NCBI GenBank assembly: GCA_002709955.1
Contig: PAQY01000013.1
Span: forward strand, 380,057 to 444,056
Direction of reading: 5' to 3'
Source: Rhodospirillaceae bacterium
GTDB taxonomy: Bacteria; Pseudomonadota; Alphaproteobacteria; UBA8366; Aestuariispiraceae
DNA: 64,000 nt
Both the position numbers and the translations under genes were made by a program. Shown piece by piece: positions 35,538 to 44,602 of the stretch. Each line of letters opens with the position of its first letter. Position 1 is the first letter of the stretch. Below the pieces are notes generated by a model that was not told where the DNA came from, did not search any database, and saw only the letters and a program-made list of their open reading frames with translations.

Positions 35538-36509
35538 TTAGAGTTCCTCATTCCGGTCTGTTGCCGAGGCGGGCTGTTCAGACAGGCCAGCGATTTCGGT
35601 CCACAGGGCGTCGGTCATGTCTATTTTGACAGAGTCCAGTGACGCCTGAAGCTGTTCAACGCTGCGCGCGCCGATGATGGGGCAGGTGATGCCGGGGTGA
35701 TGGGCGGCCCAGGCGACGGCCAGGCTGACCGGGTGTTCGCCTCGTGCATCGGCAAGGGCTGTGAATTTCTCTGCGGTTTCATAGTACCAGGGCACGTCAT
35801 AGCGTTTTGAATACATCTTGTTTTGCACAAGTCGGGTGCCTTCGGGGCGCTGACCGCTGCGATACTTGCCGGTCAGCAATCCACCCGCATTTGGACCGTA
35901 GGAGATTACGCCCAGGTCTTCGGCCTGCGCCAGGGGCAGGATTTCAACCTCTGACTGGCGCTTCACCAGATTGTACATGGGTTGGATGATATCGAACCGG
36001 GACCAGTTGTTCTTATCCTGAATACCCAGCGATTTTGCCAATTGCCAGGCCGCGAAGTTGCTCGCCCCGATATGCAGGACCTTGCCCGCGCGCACGAGGT
36101 CTTCCAAGGCCCGCAGGCTTTCTTCGATCGGGGTTTCAGGGTCCCATTTATGCAGGAAATAGACGTCCAGCCGATCCGTGTTCAGGCGGCGCAGGCTGTC
36201 TTCAACCGCGCGGGTGATGTGGCGGCGATTGGACCCTCTGTCATTGGGGCCCCCTTCATTCAACGGCATGCCGACCTTGGAGGTGATGACCAGCTTGTCC
36301 CGTTCTGGTGCAATCAGGCGGCCCAGAATTTCTTCGGCGCGGCCCCCATTATAAACATTGGCACAGTCAAAAAAGATGATGCCCGCATCCCGGCACGCGG
36401 CATACAGGCGACCGGACTCCGCCTCGTCCGCATCGCCGCCAAAGGACATGGTGCCAAAGCATAATTCAGAGACAGTAAGGCCTGTACGGCCCAGTCGGAC
36501 GGATTTCAT
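35538..36509 (-). CDS. aldo/keto reductase
   Basis: 323 residues, TIM barrel, NADPH-dependent. Tetrad Asp/Tyr/Lys/His visible as FFDCANVYNGGRAEEILGR (Asp, Tyr), LVITSKVG (Lys) and VYFLHKWDP (His); GPNAGGLLTGKYRSGQ and PIIGARSVEQLQASL are cofactor-binding regions. It resembles the YajO/Tas-like branch, whose natural substrates are mostly unknown. It starts MKSVRLGRTGLTVSELCFGT. It stands alone between parDE and the ankyrin-like gene. Confidence 0.92.
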   Translation of the reverse strand: MKSVRLGRTGLTVSELCFGTMSFGGDADEAESGRLYAACRDAGIIFFDCANVYNGGRAEEILGRLIAPERDKLVITSKVGMPLNEGGPNDRGSNRRHITRAVEDSLRRLNTDRLDVYFLHKWDPETPIEESLRALEDLVRAGKVLHIGASNFAAWQLAKSLGIQDKNNWSRFDIIQPMYNLVKRQSEVEILPLAQAEDLGVISYGPNAGGLLTGKYRSGQRPEGTRLVQNKMYSKRYDVPWYYETAEKFTALADARGEHPVSLAVAWAAHHPGITCPIIGARSVEQLQASLDSVKIDMTDALWTEIAGLSEQPASATDRNEEL

Positions 36510-36546
36510 TAAACAGTATCCTTTGCAAAAATCAGCGGGGGAGGGG

Positions 36547-37044
36547 TTATCCGCCGTTCTGTTCCGCGACCTTGATCAGGGCCATGATGTCGTCGCGCTT
36601 GCCATATTCCTGCATCAGGCGTTCGCGCGTCGTGCGTTTTGTAATCGGCGGCGCGTCCAGTTTGGCACCGGCCAGAACCAACATTTTGACCCACAGGGAG
36701 CGTTGTTCAACTTCCCATCTGTCCCAGGAAATGACGGTGGCCAGCATATCGCCTTCCATCCCGCCCACGGCCGGATTGGCCCCCAATTCCAGATAGCGCA
36801 CGGCAAGCTTTGGACAATCCCTGAAATAGGCGGCATAGAGCGGTGTCCAGACAGAACGGCCCCGCACCAGAATGGCATTCATGTCCTTGCCCTTATAGGC
36901 TTTGTCCAGATCCTCGCATTTCATACAGTAATCAGGGTCCTGATCACTGCATTCCAGTGCCTGTGCCGGTTGGGCTTGAAGCACAAGACCTAAGGTCAGA
37001 CACAGGATTGTAAAAAGAAGGGGCCGCAGCATAACCAACCTCAT
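36547..37044 (-). CDS. periplasmic ankyrin-repeat-like protein
   Basis: 165 residues. A signal peptide MRLVMLRPLLFTILCLTLGL ends near AQA-L (residue 28). The mature part has Cys pairs near its start (ECSDQDPDYCMKCEDL) and two to three ankyrin-like units: WTPLYAAYFRDCPKLAVRYLELGANP and SLWVKMLVLAGAKLDAP. The start ATG 37044 overlaps the cytochrome c stop (ATGA), which sets the start and shows coupling. Periplasmic ankyrin proteins next to redox genes can protect against peroxide (AnkB next to catalase); that role is only suggested here. Confidence 0.78.
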   Translation of the reverse strand: MRLVMLRPLLFTILCLTLGLVLQAQPAQALECSDQDPDYCMKCEDLDKAYKGKDMNAILVRGRSVWTPLYAAYFRDCPKLAVRYLELGANPAVGGMEGDMLATVISWDRWEVEQRSLWVKMLVLAGAKLDAPPITKRTTRERLMQEYGKRDDIMALIKVAEQNGG

Positions 37045-37418
37045 TGTACAGGTGCACAGCGAGAGGGGTCTTCCAGCAATTGTGCGCCATCGCCCTGACA
37101 CGCATAAAATGCCGCCATGTCACGGATCGTCTGACCATCCAATCGGCCTGCATAAATTTCCATGAATTTGTGCGGTCGACGCCCGTCGCGGAAGTTTTGC
37201 AACTGGTTGATCAGATAAACCTCAAACTGGCCATCCAATCGCGGGACGCCAGGCGTTTTTGTGCGCCCAAGCCCGGTTTCCCCATGGCATTTTGGACATT
37301 TCATTTCGATCATCAGGGCCTTGCCTTTGGCGGGGTCCCCTGAGACATCTTGGGCCACTGCCGGTGACAGCCAAAGCAGCAGCGGTGTGACCAAAAGGGT
37401 TATAATGAATGTCTTCAT
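37041..37418 (-). CDS. small class I c-type cytochrome
   Basis: 125 residues. A signal peptide MKTFIITLLVTPLLLWLSPA ends near VAQ (residue 23); the heme site CPKCH is at residues 41-45 and Met 86 in PHKFMEIYAG is the likely sixth ligand. It is a periplasmic electron carrier of the cytochrome c553-like type with GxxRLDGQ and YLINQLQNFRDGRR features. It is coupled to the ankyrin-like gene and divergent from the NADPH oxidase gene. Its redox partner is unknown. Confidence 0.9.
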   Translation of the reverse strand: MKTFIITLLVTPLLLWLSPAVAQDVSGDPAKGKALMIEMKCPKCHGETGLGRTKTPGVPRLDGQFEVYLINQLQNFRDGRRPHKFMEIYAGRLDGQTIRDMAAFYACQGDGAQLLEDPSRCAPVQ

Positions 37419-37538
37419 GGATATAAGATAAAATACTTTCTATTTTTCGGCAATGCTAACCCCTGCTTTTAGATCAGAAGAATCTGTTACAAGAAAACAC
37501 TGTCTATCCGGCAAGAACGCGCTTTAGGAGCCATGGCA

Positions 37539-39584
37539 ATGACCAAGAATGATACCGGGACAATTGTCAAACTGGGGCGCGACGCGATCTCTCAACTGCG
37601 TGATATAGAAACCCGGTTTAAAGTCATCGCGGGCGAAGATGGGAAAATTGATCAGGCTGAGTTGCAGGCGGGGTTGGGACTGCATGATGCGGAGTATGCC
37701 GCCCGTATCTTTGGGCTGATTGATCGGGATGGCAGCGGCACTGTCACGCTGTGGGAATTTATTGATTTCGCACAGATTCTGCTGACTGGATCGCCGGATG
37801 AAAAACTGCGCATCGTCTTTGACCTGCATGATCTGAATGGCGATGGCACCATTGATAAGGCAGAGCTGACCCATATCCTGGACCGCAGTTTGAACGAGCA
37901 CCATCTGGATATTCCGCCCCATAAATTGGATGCCTTAAGCGAGGCGATGTTCCAGAAGGTGGATGCGGATGGCAGCAAATCTATTACATTTGGGGAATTC
38001 AAGGCCTGCATCGATTCCCATCCGGCCCTGAAAGAACAAATGGTCGCAAATTCCGCCACATGGTTGCGATTGCCAGAGCGCATCGAGCGCGACCGTCGCC
38101 GTCAGCACGGACGCCTGTTGCACAATCTGACAGAGGGCGCGATACGCCTGTGGGAGAATGAGCGCCCCTGGCTGGTCCTGTTGGTGCTGTATTTCGCGGC
38201 CAATGCCTGGATGTTTCGCGGTGGCGTGCTGGCCGAAATCCAGTTAGGGTCCGATCTGTTCACCCAGATTGCCCAGGGGGCCGCGGCCTGTCTGAAACTG
38301 AACGGGGCGATCATTCTGATCGCCATGCTGCGCCATTCCCTAACCTTTCTGCGGCGCACCTGGTTTGGACCATTCCTGCCACTGGATCATGCGATCGCGT
38401 TTCATAAAATCGTCGGCCATGTGACCTTTCTATGCGCGGTCATCCATGTGGGGGGGTATATCGGGGCCTATGAGAGCATTATCGACCCGGACTTTTTCAC
38501 ACGCGATGTCGTGTATGGGGAATTGTTCAAATCACGGGTTGGCTGGACCGGCCTGACCTTGATTGGCCTGTTTCTGGTGATGTGGATATTTTCCCTGCGA
38601 TTTGTGCGGGATAAGGGCTTGTTTGACCTGTTCTATATCACCCATCAACTCTATTGGCTGTGGTTTGCCTTCTTCCTGTTGCATGTCCCAGGATTCTGGA
38701 TGTGGGTCGTTGGTCCCGGCGCGCTGTATCTGATTGAACGGGGTATCCGGTTGGTGCACGGGCTGAAAACAACGGATTTGCAGCAAGCCGATGCGCTGTC
38801 TTCTAATGTGACACGGTTGCGGATGACGCGGCCTGACTGGTTTCACTATCAGCCGGGCGAATATGTTTTCCTGAAACATCCGATGATTTCCAGTTTTGAA
38901 TGGCATCCTTTCACCGCCACTTCCAACCCGGAAGAAACGGAAATGTTGGAACTGCATGTGCGGGGGGTCGGAAATTGGACGCACAAGCTGCATGATCTGG
39001 CACAGCAGCCTGTTCCGGAACGCCCGGCCGCATGGACCAGGGTCTATCTGGACGGCCCCTATGGGTCGCCTGCATCGGATATTTTTGACAGCAAGATCCC
39101 CGTATTGATCGGGGCCGGGATTGGGGTGACACCCTTTGCCTCCATCTTACGGTCCATCCTGCACCAGCGCCAACAGGGGGCCGCCAGCCAGATGCAGCGG
39201 ATCTATTTCATCTGGATGAACCGGGATCAGAAAGCCTTTGAATGGTTTGTCGATCTGATGGCGCAATTGGAAGAAGACCCTGCGACGCGCGATGTGATCG
39301 AAATTCAGGTCTATTTGACCGGGCTGCGGGCGGAACTGACATCGGCCAGCCTGACCGTTGCAATGGAAGTCTATCATCAGGAAACGGGACGCGATTTGTT
39401 GACCGGGCTTCATGCCCCGACACGCCTGTCGCGGCCCGATTGGCAGTCCGTTTTCAAATCAATCCGACAGGCCCATCCGGACCAGGCGGTTGATGTTTTC
39501 TATTGCGGGCCTGAAGGCTTATCGCGCGTTTTGTTACGGGAAGCAGGCCGCTTTGACTTCGGGTATAAGAAGGAGAATTTCTGA
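37539..39584 (+). CDS. EF-hand NADPH oxidase (NOX5-like flavocytochrome)
   Basis: 681 residues. N-terminal calcium module: three canonical EF-hand loops, DRDGSGTVTLWE (62-73), DLNGDGTIDKAE (98-109) and DADGSKSITFGE (142-153), plus a degenerate one near 34. Then about six membrane helices with the two heme pairs: His 289 and His 303 (H-x13-H, FHKIVGHVTFLCAVIH) and His 369 and His 382 (H-x12-H). Then FAD motif HPFTATS, NADPH motif GAGIGVTPFASIL, and the C-terminal FYCGPEG...FGYKKENF ending in Phe as in eukaryotic NOX. Such enzymes pass electrons from NADPH to O2, making superoxide, or to other acceptors. ATG 37539 is 8 bp after TAGGAG; ATG 37533 is too close to it. Confidence 0.93.
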   Translation: MTKNDTGTIVKLGRDAISQLRDIETRFKVIAGEDGKIDQAELQAGLGLHDAEYAARIFGLIDRDGSGTVTLWEFIDFAQILLTGSPDEKLRIVFDLHDLNGDGTIDKAELTHILDRSLNEHHLDIPPHKLDALSEAMFQKVDADGSKSITFGEFKACIDSHPALKEQMVANSATWLRLPERIERDRRRQHGRLLHNLTEGAIRLWENERPWLVLLVLYFAANAWMFRGGVLAEIQLGSDLFTQIAQGAAACLKLNGAIILIAMLRHSLTFLRRTWFGPFLPLDHAIAFHKIVGHVTFLCAVIHVGGYIGAYESIIDPDFFTRDVVYGELFKSRVGWTGLTLIGLFLVMWIFSLRFVRDKGLFDLFYITHQLYWLWFAFFLLHVPGFWMWVVGPGALYLIERGIRLVHGLKTTDLQQADALSSNVTRLRMTRPDWFHYQPGEYVFLKHPMISSFEWHPFTATSNPEETEMLELHVRGVGNWTHKLHDLAQQPVPERPAAWTRVYLDGPYGSPASDIFDSKIPVLIGAGIGVTPFASILRSILHQRQQGAASQMQRIYFIWMNRDQKAFEWFVDLMAQLEEDPATRDVIEIQVYLTGLRAELTSASLTVAMEVYHQETGRDLLTGLHAPTRLSRPDWQSVFKSIRQAHPDQAVDVFYCGPEGLSRVLLREAGRFDFGYKKENF

Positions 39585-39587
39585 GCC

Positions 39588-39971
39588 ATGCTGCGCCGTC
39601 TGGACCATGTCCATCTGCGCACCGCCCAGCTTCAGCGCATGATCGATTTCTATACTGACATTCTGGGGCTGACAGTCGGCGCGCGTCCTGATTTCAATTT
39701 CCCAGGTGCCTGGCTGTATTGCGACGGGTTTCCCATCGTACACCTGATCGGTGTCAGCGACCCACCCGCCCCCTATCGACCCGACCAGCAATTGGAACAT
39801 TTCGCCATATCTGCCGACGACATGACGGGGTTTCTGGCGATCCTGCAGCGGAAAGGAATTCCCTATCACCGCGTTGATGTGCCAGGCATGCCGATCACCC
39901 AGATCAATCTCCATGACCCGGATGGCAACCATCTGCATATCGATTTTTCAAGAGAGTCCACATCCGTCTGA
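39588..39971 (+). CDS. VOC-family protein following the NADPH oxidase
   Basis: 127 residues. LRRLDHVHLRTAQLQRMIDF begins with a metal-ligand His; the second module has QLEHFAISADDMTGFLAIL (His) and HDPDGNHLHIDF (His and Asp near the C-terminus). It resembles fosfomycin-resistance/glyoxalase proteins. It starts 3 bp after the oxidase stop and is clearly in the same operon, which hints at a role in handling a reactive product, but no substrate can be named. Confidence 0.87.
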   Translation: MLRRLDHVHLRTAQLQRMIDFYTDILGLTVGARPDFNFPGAWLYCDGFPIVHLIGVSDPPAPYRPDQQLEHFAISADDMTGFLAILQRKGIPYHRVDVPGMPITQINLHDPDGNHLHIDFSRESTSV

Positions 39972-40093
39972 CCTTGGAAATCATTGGAATTTCAATAATA
40001 CGCCGTGATTTGGATTGAATTCGGTCTGGAAAGCACCGCAATTCCGGGCTAGGTATGTGTCAGAACTATTAATCACTGTGAAAGTGGTCATTT

Positions 40094-42031
40094 GTGACAG
40101 ATGTAAGCCCCATGCTTGCCACGCCCTTACTGGATACGGTTTCCCTGCCGTCTGATCTGCGCGATTTGAAGCCAACGCAATTGCGGCAATTGGCTGATGA
40201 ACTGCGCGCCGCAACCATTCGTGCGGTGTCCCAGACAGGGGGGCATCTGGGCGCGGGGCTGGGCGTGGTCGAACTGACCGTGGCGCTGCATTACGTGTTC
40301 AACACGCCCGATGATCGCCTGATCTGGGATGTCGGACATCAATGCTATCCCCATAAAATCCTGACCGGGCGGCGGGACCGCATTGAAACCCTGCGCCAGG
40401 GCGGCGGGTTAAGCGGCTTTACCAAGCGGGATGAGAGTGATTATGACCCGTTTGGCGCGGCGCATTCGTCAACCTCCATTTCTGCCGGGCTGGGGATGGC
40501 CGTCGCGCGGGATTTAAGTGGCGATGACAACCATGTCGTAGCCGTGATCGGCGATGGCGCAATGTCGGCTGGCATGGCCTATGAGGCGATGAACAATGCT
40601 GGTGCGATGAATTCCCGCCTGACCGTTATTTTGAATGATAATGATATGTCAATTGCGCCCCCCGTCGGCGCGATGAGCGCATATCTGTCGCGTTTGATGT
40701 CGTCGAAACAGTATTTAAGCCTGCGGGAAATCGGCAAGCATATCGCAGAACGCTTCCCGCGGTCTTTTGAGCGCGCGGTTGAAAAGGCTGAGGAATATGC
40801 CCGTGGTTTCGTGACGGGGGGAACCCTGTTCGAAGAAATGGGCTTTTACTATGTGGGCCCGATTGACGGCCATAATCTGGATCATTTGCTACCGGTTCTG
40901 AAGAACGTCCGGTCTGCAAAGGAATCCGGTCCGGTCCTGATCCATGTTGTGACGCAAAAAGGGAAGGGCTATCCCCCCGCAGAAGCGTCTGCTGACAAAT
41001 ATCATGGCGTCGCGAAATTTGATGTTGTCACCGGTGCCCAGCACAAGCCCAAACCAAATGCGCCGGCCTATCAGAATGTTTTTGGTCAGGTGTTGAGCGA
41101 TCTGGCAGTAAAAGACGACAAAATCGTCGCTATCACCGCCGCCATGCCATCTGGCACAGGCCTGCATTTGTTTGAAAAGGCCCATCCCAGCCGGACCTTC
41201 GATGTCGGTATTGCCGAACAGCATGCGGTGACCTTTGCGGCGGGCTTGGCGACAGAGGGATATCGACCCTTTGCCGCGATCTATTCGACATTTCTACAGC
41301 GTGGCTATGACCAGGTCGTTCATGATGTCGCCATTCAGAATTTGCCGGTGCGCTTCGCCATTGATCGGGCGGGCTATGTCGGGGCCGATGGCGCGACCCA
41401 TTGCGGGGCGTTTGACCTAAGCTATCTGTGCTGTCTTCCCAATTTCATCGTCATGGCCCCGTCGGATGAGGCGGAATTGGCGCGCATGGTGGTGACCGCC
41501 GCTGGTATTGATGATCATCCATCCGCCATCCGCTATCCGCGGGGAGAGGGCATTGGGATTGAGATTCCCAAGAACCCCGAACCGGTAGAGATCGGGAAGG
41601 GGCGGATTGTGCGGGAGGGGAAGACGGTTGCCATTCTGTCTTTGGGAACCCGTCTACAGGATGCCATGACTGCGGCAGAAGATTTGGCCGCCCATGGGTT
41701 TTCAACGACGGTTGCCGATGCCCGCTTTGCCAAGCCGGTGGATGCTGATCTGGTGCGGAAATTGGCACAGACCCATGATGTTTTGATCACGGTGGAAGAA
41801 GCGGCCATTGGCGGCTTTTCGACCCAGGTGTTGAACATTCTGGTGGCGGAAGATCTGATCCAGGGCATTCGATTGCGCACCTTGTTCATGCCCGACCGCT
41901 TTATTGATCAGGACAAGCCGGATCGTCAGATTGCAGAGGCTGGATTGGATGCGGCGGGGATCGTGAAAACGGCCCTGGCGGCGCTGGAAACCGAAGCGGC
42001 GGCTGAAACGGATGCTCCGGCGCGGGCTTAG
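40094..42031 (+). CDS. dxs: 1-deoxy-D-xylulose-5-phosphate synthase
   Basis: 645 residues, ThDP enzyme that joins pyruvate and glyceraldehyde-3-phosphate in the first step of the MEP isoprenoid pathway and of thiamine and pyridoxal synthesis. Motifs: [54 protein letters not shown] (ThDP/Mg), and [18 protein letters not shown] (catalytic Glu). GTG 40094 is taken as start ([16 protein letters not shown]); ATG 40112 is possible. No xseB or ispA is next to it, unlike in many proteobacteria. Confidence 0.97.
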   Translation: MTDVSPMLATPLLDTVSLPSDLRDLKPTQLRQLADELRAATIRAVSQTGGHLGAGLGVVELTVALHYVFNTPDDRLIWDVGHQCYPHKILTGRRDRIETLRQGGGLSGFTKRDESDYDPFGAAHSSTSISAGLGMAVARDLSGDDNHVVAVIGDGAMSAGMAYEAMNNAGAMNSRLTVILNDNDMSIAPPVGAMSAYLSRLMSSKQYLSLREIGKHIAERFPRSFERAVEKAEEYARGFVTGGTLFEEMGFYYVGPIDGHNLDHLLPVLKNVRSAKESGPVLIHVVTQKGKGYPPAEASADKYHGVAKFDVVTGAQHKPKPNAPAYQNVFGQVLSDLAVKDDKIVAITAAMPSGTGLHLFEKAHPSRTFDVGIAEQHAVTFAAGLATEGYRPFAAIYSTFLQRGYDQVVHDVAIQNLPVRFAIDRAGYVGADGATHCGAFDLSYLCCLPNFIVMAPSDEAELARMVVTAAGIDDHPSAIRYPRGEGIGIEIPKNPEPVEIGKGRIVREGKTVAILSLGTRLQDAMTAAEDLAAHGFSTTVADARFAKPVDADLVRKLAQTHDVLITVEEAAIGGFSTQVLNILVAEDLIQGIRLRTLFMPDRFIDQDKPDRQIAEAGLDAAGIVKTALAALETEAAAETDAPARA

Positions 42032-42045
42032 GATTGGAGCGGGCG

Positions 42046-42420
42046 ATGCCGCGCATCGTCTATCTTATATTTGGATGCCTGTTTGTCGGGCTCGGCTTTA
42101 TCGGGGCGTTCCTGCCGCTATTGCCGACAGTTCCTTTCCTGTTGCTGGCGTTATGGTGTTTTGCGCGCTCGTCACAGCGGTTTCATGACTGGCTGTATCA
42201 TCACCCCCGCTTCGGCCCGCCCCTTAGAGATTGGGACCAGCATGGTGTGATCCCGGTCCGCGCGAAGATCCTGTCCACGGCGATGATGGTGGTCAGCATG
42301 GCGATCATGCTGGCGGTAACAGATTTATCGGTTTGGACCTATGGGGGGATTGCAGCGGTTTTGACATTGGTATCCCTGTATATTCTGTCGCGTCCGGGAA
42401 GCCCCCCTGATCGATCGTAA
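42046..42420 (+). CDS. YbaN-family (DUF454) inner-membrane protein
   Basis: 124 residues with three hydrophobic helices. MPRIVYLIFGCLFVGLGFIG AFLPLLPTVPFLLLALWCFA is the conserved DUF454 start, followed by FARSSQRFHDWLYHHPRFGPPLRDW. Function of the family is unknown. It starts 14 bp after dxs and is probably in its transcript; ATG 42046 is preferred over TTG 42034. Confidence 0.9.
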   Translation: MPRIVYLIFGCLFVGLGFIGAFLPLLPTVPFLLLALWCFARSSQRFHDWLYHHPRFGPPLRDWDQHGVIPVRAKILSTAMMVVSMAIMLAVTDLSVWTYGGIAAVLTLVSLYILSRPGSPPDRS

Positions 42421-42497
42421 ACAGGTCTAGATTTTTCATTCCCGGCATATCCTCTATTTCCTTCCCCACTGCCTAAAATTGAGGCATAAGCCTCGGC

Positions 42498-43901
42498 ATG
42501 ACACAGGATGAAACGATACAAGCTCCCACGGTTCTGGACCGAAAAGCGGAGGTAGGGGCGACATTCTCGCTCGCCTGGCCCATGATCATGACCATGGTTG
42601 CGGTGATCATGATGGAAACCGTGGACATGCTGATGATCGGTCATCTGGGTCAGGATGCCATCGCGGCGGCGGCATTGGCGCTGAATGCCTGGTTTATTTT
42701 TCTGCTGTTTGGCATTGGCACATTGGGGGCGGTGTCGTCCCTGACCGCCCAGGCCGTTGCGCAAAATGATGATCGCGGTGTACGGCGCAGCGCGCGTCAG
42801 GGCCTGTGGATCGGGTTGATGATGGGAACGCCGTTTGCCCTGATCCTGCAATATGGAGAGGCCGCCTTTATCTTTCTGGGTCAGGACCCAGTAATTTCCC
42901 ATGCTGCGCAAGGCTATCTGAACTGGATGGCACCGGTTCTTATCATCGTGTTTGTCACCATACCCTTGCGATTGACCATGGCATCCTATGGGGTGACGCG
43001 GCCTGCCATGTTGTTTGCCTGGTCTGGTGTGCCCCTGAACGCATTGATGAACTGGGTCTTCATGTTCGGTGGCCTTGGCTTTCCCGCTATGGGCCTGCCA
43101 GGGGCAGGATTGGCGACCTTTGTGGTCGATATCTACATTTTGGTCCTGGCCGTTCTGTATATCAATTTCACACCGAAATTCGCAAAGCTGCAGTTATTCG
43201 TGCGGTTCTGGCGACCGGACTGGCCGCGCTTTCGCCAGATGTTGAGCATCGGCCTGCCGTCGGGTGGCAGTTGGGTCATGGAGCATGGCCTGTTCGGCGC
43301 GACGGCGATTATGATGGGGTGGGTTGGCGTTACCCAATTGGCAGCGCATCAGATCGCCCTGCAGGTCATGTCGATCACCTTCATGGTGCCCTTTGGTCTG
43401 TCGCAGGCTGCTACAATTCGCATCGCCCTGGCAGCAGGCGCACGGGACCTGGCGGCGGTTCGCCTGCGGGGTCGGGTGATACTGGAAACGACGCTGGTTT
43501 TCATGCTGGGCTGCGCCATCCTGTTCTGGACAGTGGGTTATCTCTTTATTGGCCTGTTCCTTAGCGACGATGATCCAAACCGGGCGCAGATCATTGCCTA
43601 TGGCGCGACCTTTTTAGCGGTCGGGGCGCTGTTTCAATTATTTGATGGGGTGCAGATCACGGCCGGGGGCATATTGCGCGGGCTGAACGATACGCTGGTG
43701 CCAATGGTCCTGGCATTCCTGGGATATTGGGTTGTTGGCATTGGCGGGGCCTATGTCATGGGGTTCGTTCTGGGCTATGGCGGTGTCGGTGTCTGGTATG
43801 GCCTGATGATCGGGTTGGGCTTCTGCGCCATCGCGGTGACGCTGCGGTTCTGGCGTCAGACCGGTCCCAATGGCAGCGCGTTCCATCGTATTCGCGGTTA
43901 G
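42498..43901 (+). CDS. norM: MATE-family multidrug efflux transporter
   Basis: 467 residues, twelve membrane helices in two homologous halves. MATE pumps export cationic drugs in exchange for Na+ or H+. The N-terminal half contains FSLAWPMIMTMVAVIMMETV and AVSSLTAQAVAQNDDRGVRRS, the second half begins with LSIGLPSGGSWVMEHGLF and has VPFGLSQAATIRIALAAGARD. Substrate and coupling ion cannot be told; the gene symbol is by family. It ends convergent with the HAD gene, overlapping by 4 bp. Confidence 0.92.
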   Translation: MTQDETIQAPTVLDRKAEVGATFSLAWPMIMTMVAVIMMETVDMLMIGHLGQDAIAAAALALNAWFIFLLFGIGTLGAVSSLTAQAVAQNDDRGVRRSARQGLWIGLMMGTPFALILQYGEAAFIFLGQDPVISHAAQGYLNWMAPVLIIVFVTIPLRLTMASYGVTRPAMLFAWSGVPLNALMNWVFMFGGLGFPAMGLPGAGLATFVVDIYILVLAVLYINFTPKFAKLQLFVRFWRPDWPRFRQMLSIGLPSGGSWVMEHGLFGATAIMMGWVGVTQLAAHQIALQVMSITFMVPFGLSQAATIRIALAAGARDLAAVRLRGRVILETTLVFMLGCAILFWTVGYLFIGLFLSDDDPNRAQIIAYGATFLAVGALFQLFDGVQITAGGILRGLNDTLVPMVLAFLGYWVVGIGGAYVMGFVLGYGGVGVWYGLMIGLGFCAIAVTLRFWRQTGPNGSAFHRIRG

Positions 43902-44599
43902 AGTATCTCAGGCAGAGCGGCGATCGAGTCCAATATCATTGCAGCCCCCGCAGCGCGCAGTTCTTCAGCGCTGGATGTGCCGGTCAGGACCCCGATGCCT
44001 GTTGCCCCAGCGGACAGGGCCATTTCTATGTCATGGCGATTGTCGCCGATCACCCAGATGCGGTCCGGGGGCAGGTCTGTGGCGGCGCAGAATCCATGCA
44101 CCATGCCGGGTTCCGGCTTGCGTCCATGGCCGCTGTCAAAGCCGACAGCAAAGGCAAAGCGATGCAGAATATCAAACGGGGCCAGGGACATTCGCAAGCC
44201 ATTGGCGCTGTCGGCAGTGGCAACGCCCAGGGCAATATTACGGGCCTGTAACTGCGTCAACAGGGCGGGCAGATTACAGACCGGCGTTGGCACCATATTG
44301 GCGGGAAAGGCACTGTCCAGATAGGCGACAATGCTGTCAATCGTGCGGTCTGGGCCGTCGGGCAACAGGTCCTGCCACAGGGTCGCGATGTCTTCCAGAT
44401 CCCCCGCCGCCAGGGGACTGCCCGAAGCGACACGATCGGTTGCCTGATCCCATCCCCCAGCACGCAGCAAATGGTGGGCTGTGTTCAAATCACCCTGCGC
44501 CAGTTCCAGAGCAACCGCATGATTGGCTGGCATCCAGGTTGCGTGATATTCCAGCAGCGTGCCATCTTTATCAAACAGAATACCTAAGGGCGCTTGCAT
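43898..44599 (-). CDS. HAD hydrolase, phosphoglycolate phosphatase-like
   Basis: 233 residues from ATG 44599. HAD motif I is LFDKDGTLLEYHATW (Asp nucleophile and second Asp), motif II region VATADS, motif III Lys in GRKPEPGM, motif IV WVIGDNRHDIEMALSAGA. The cap is helical (C1 type). It probably removes phosphate from a small sugar phosphate such as phosphoglycolate. It is the last gene of a minus-strand block with phosphomannomutase, which stops 3 bp upstream; a link to that sugar pathway is inferred. Confidence 0.9.
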   Translation of the reverse strand: MQAPLGILFDKDGTLLEYHATWMPANHAVALELAQGDLNTAHHLLRAGGWDQATDRVASGSPLAAGDLEDIATLWQDLLPDGPDRTIDSIVAYLDSAFPANMVPTPVCNLPALLTQLQARNIALGVATADSANGLRMSLAPFDILHRFAFAVGFDSGHGRKPEPGMVHGFCAATDLPPDRIWVIGDNRHDIEMALSAGATGIGVLTGTSSAEELRAAGAAMILDSIAALPEIL

Positions 44600-44602
44600 C
44601 AA

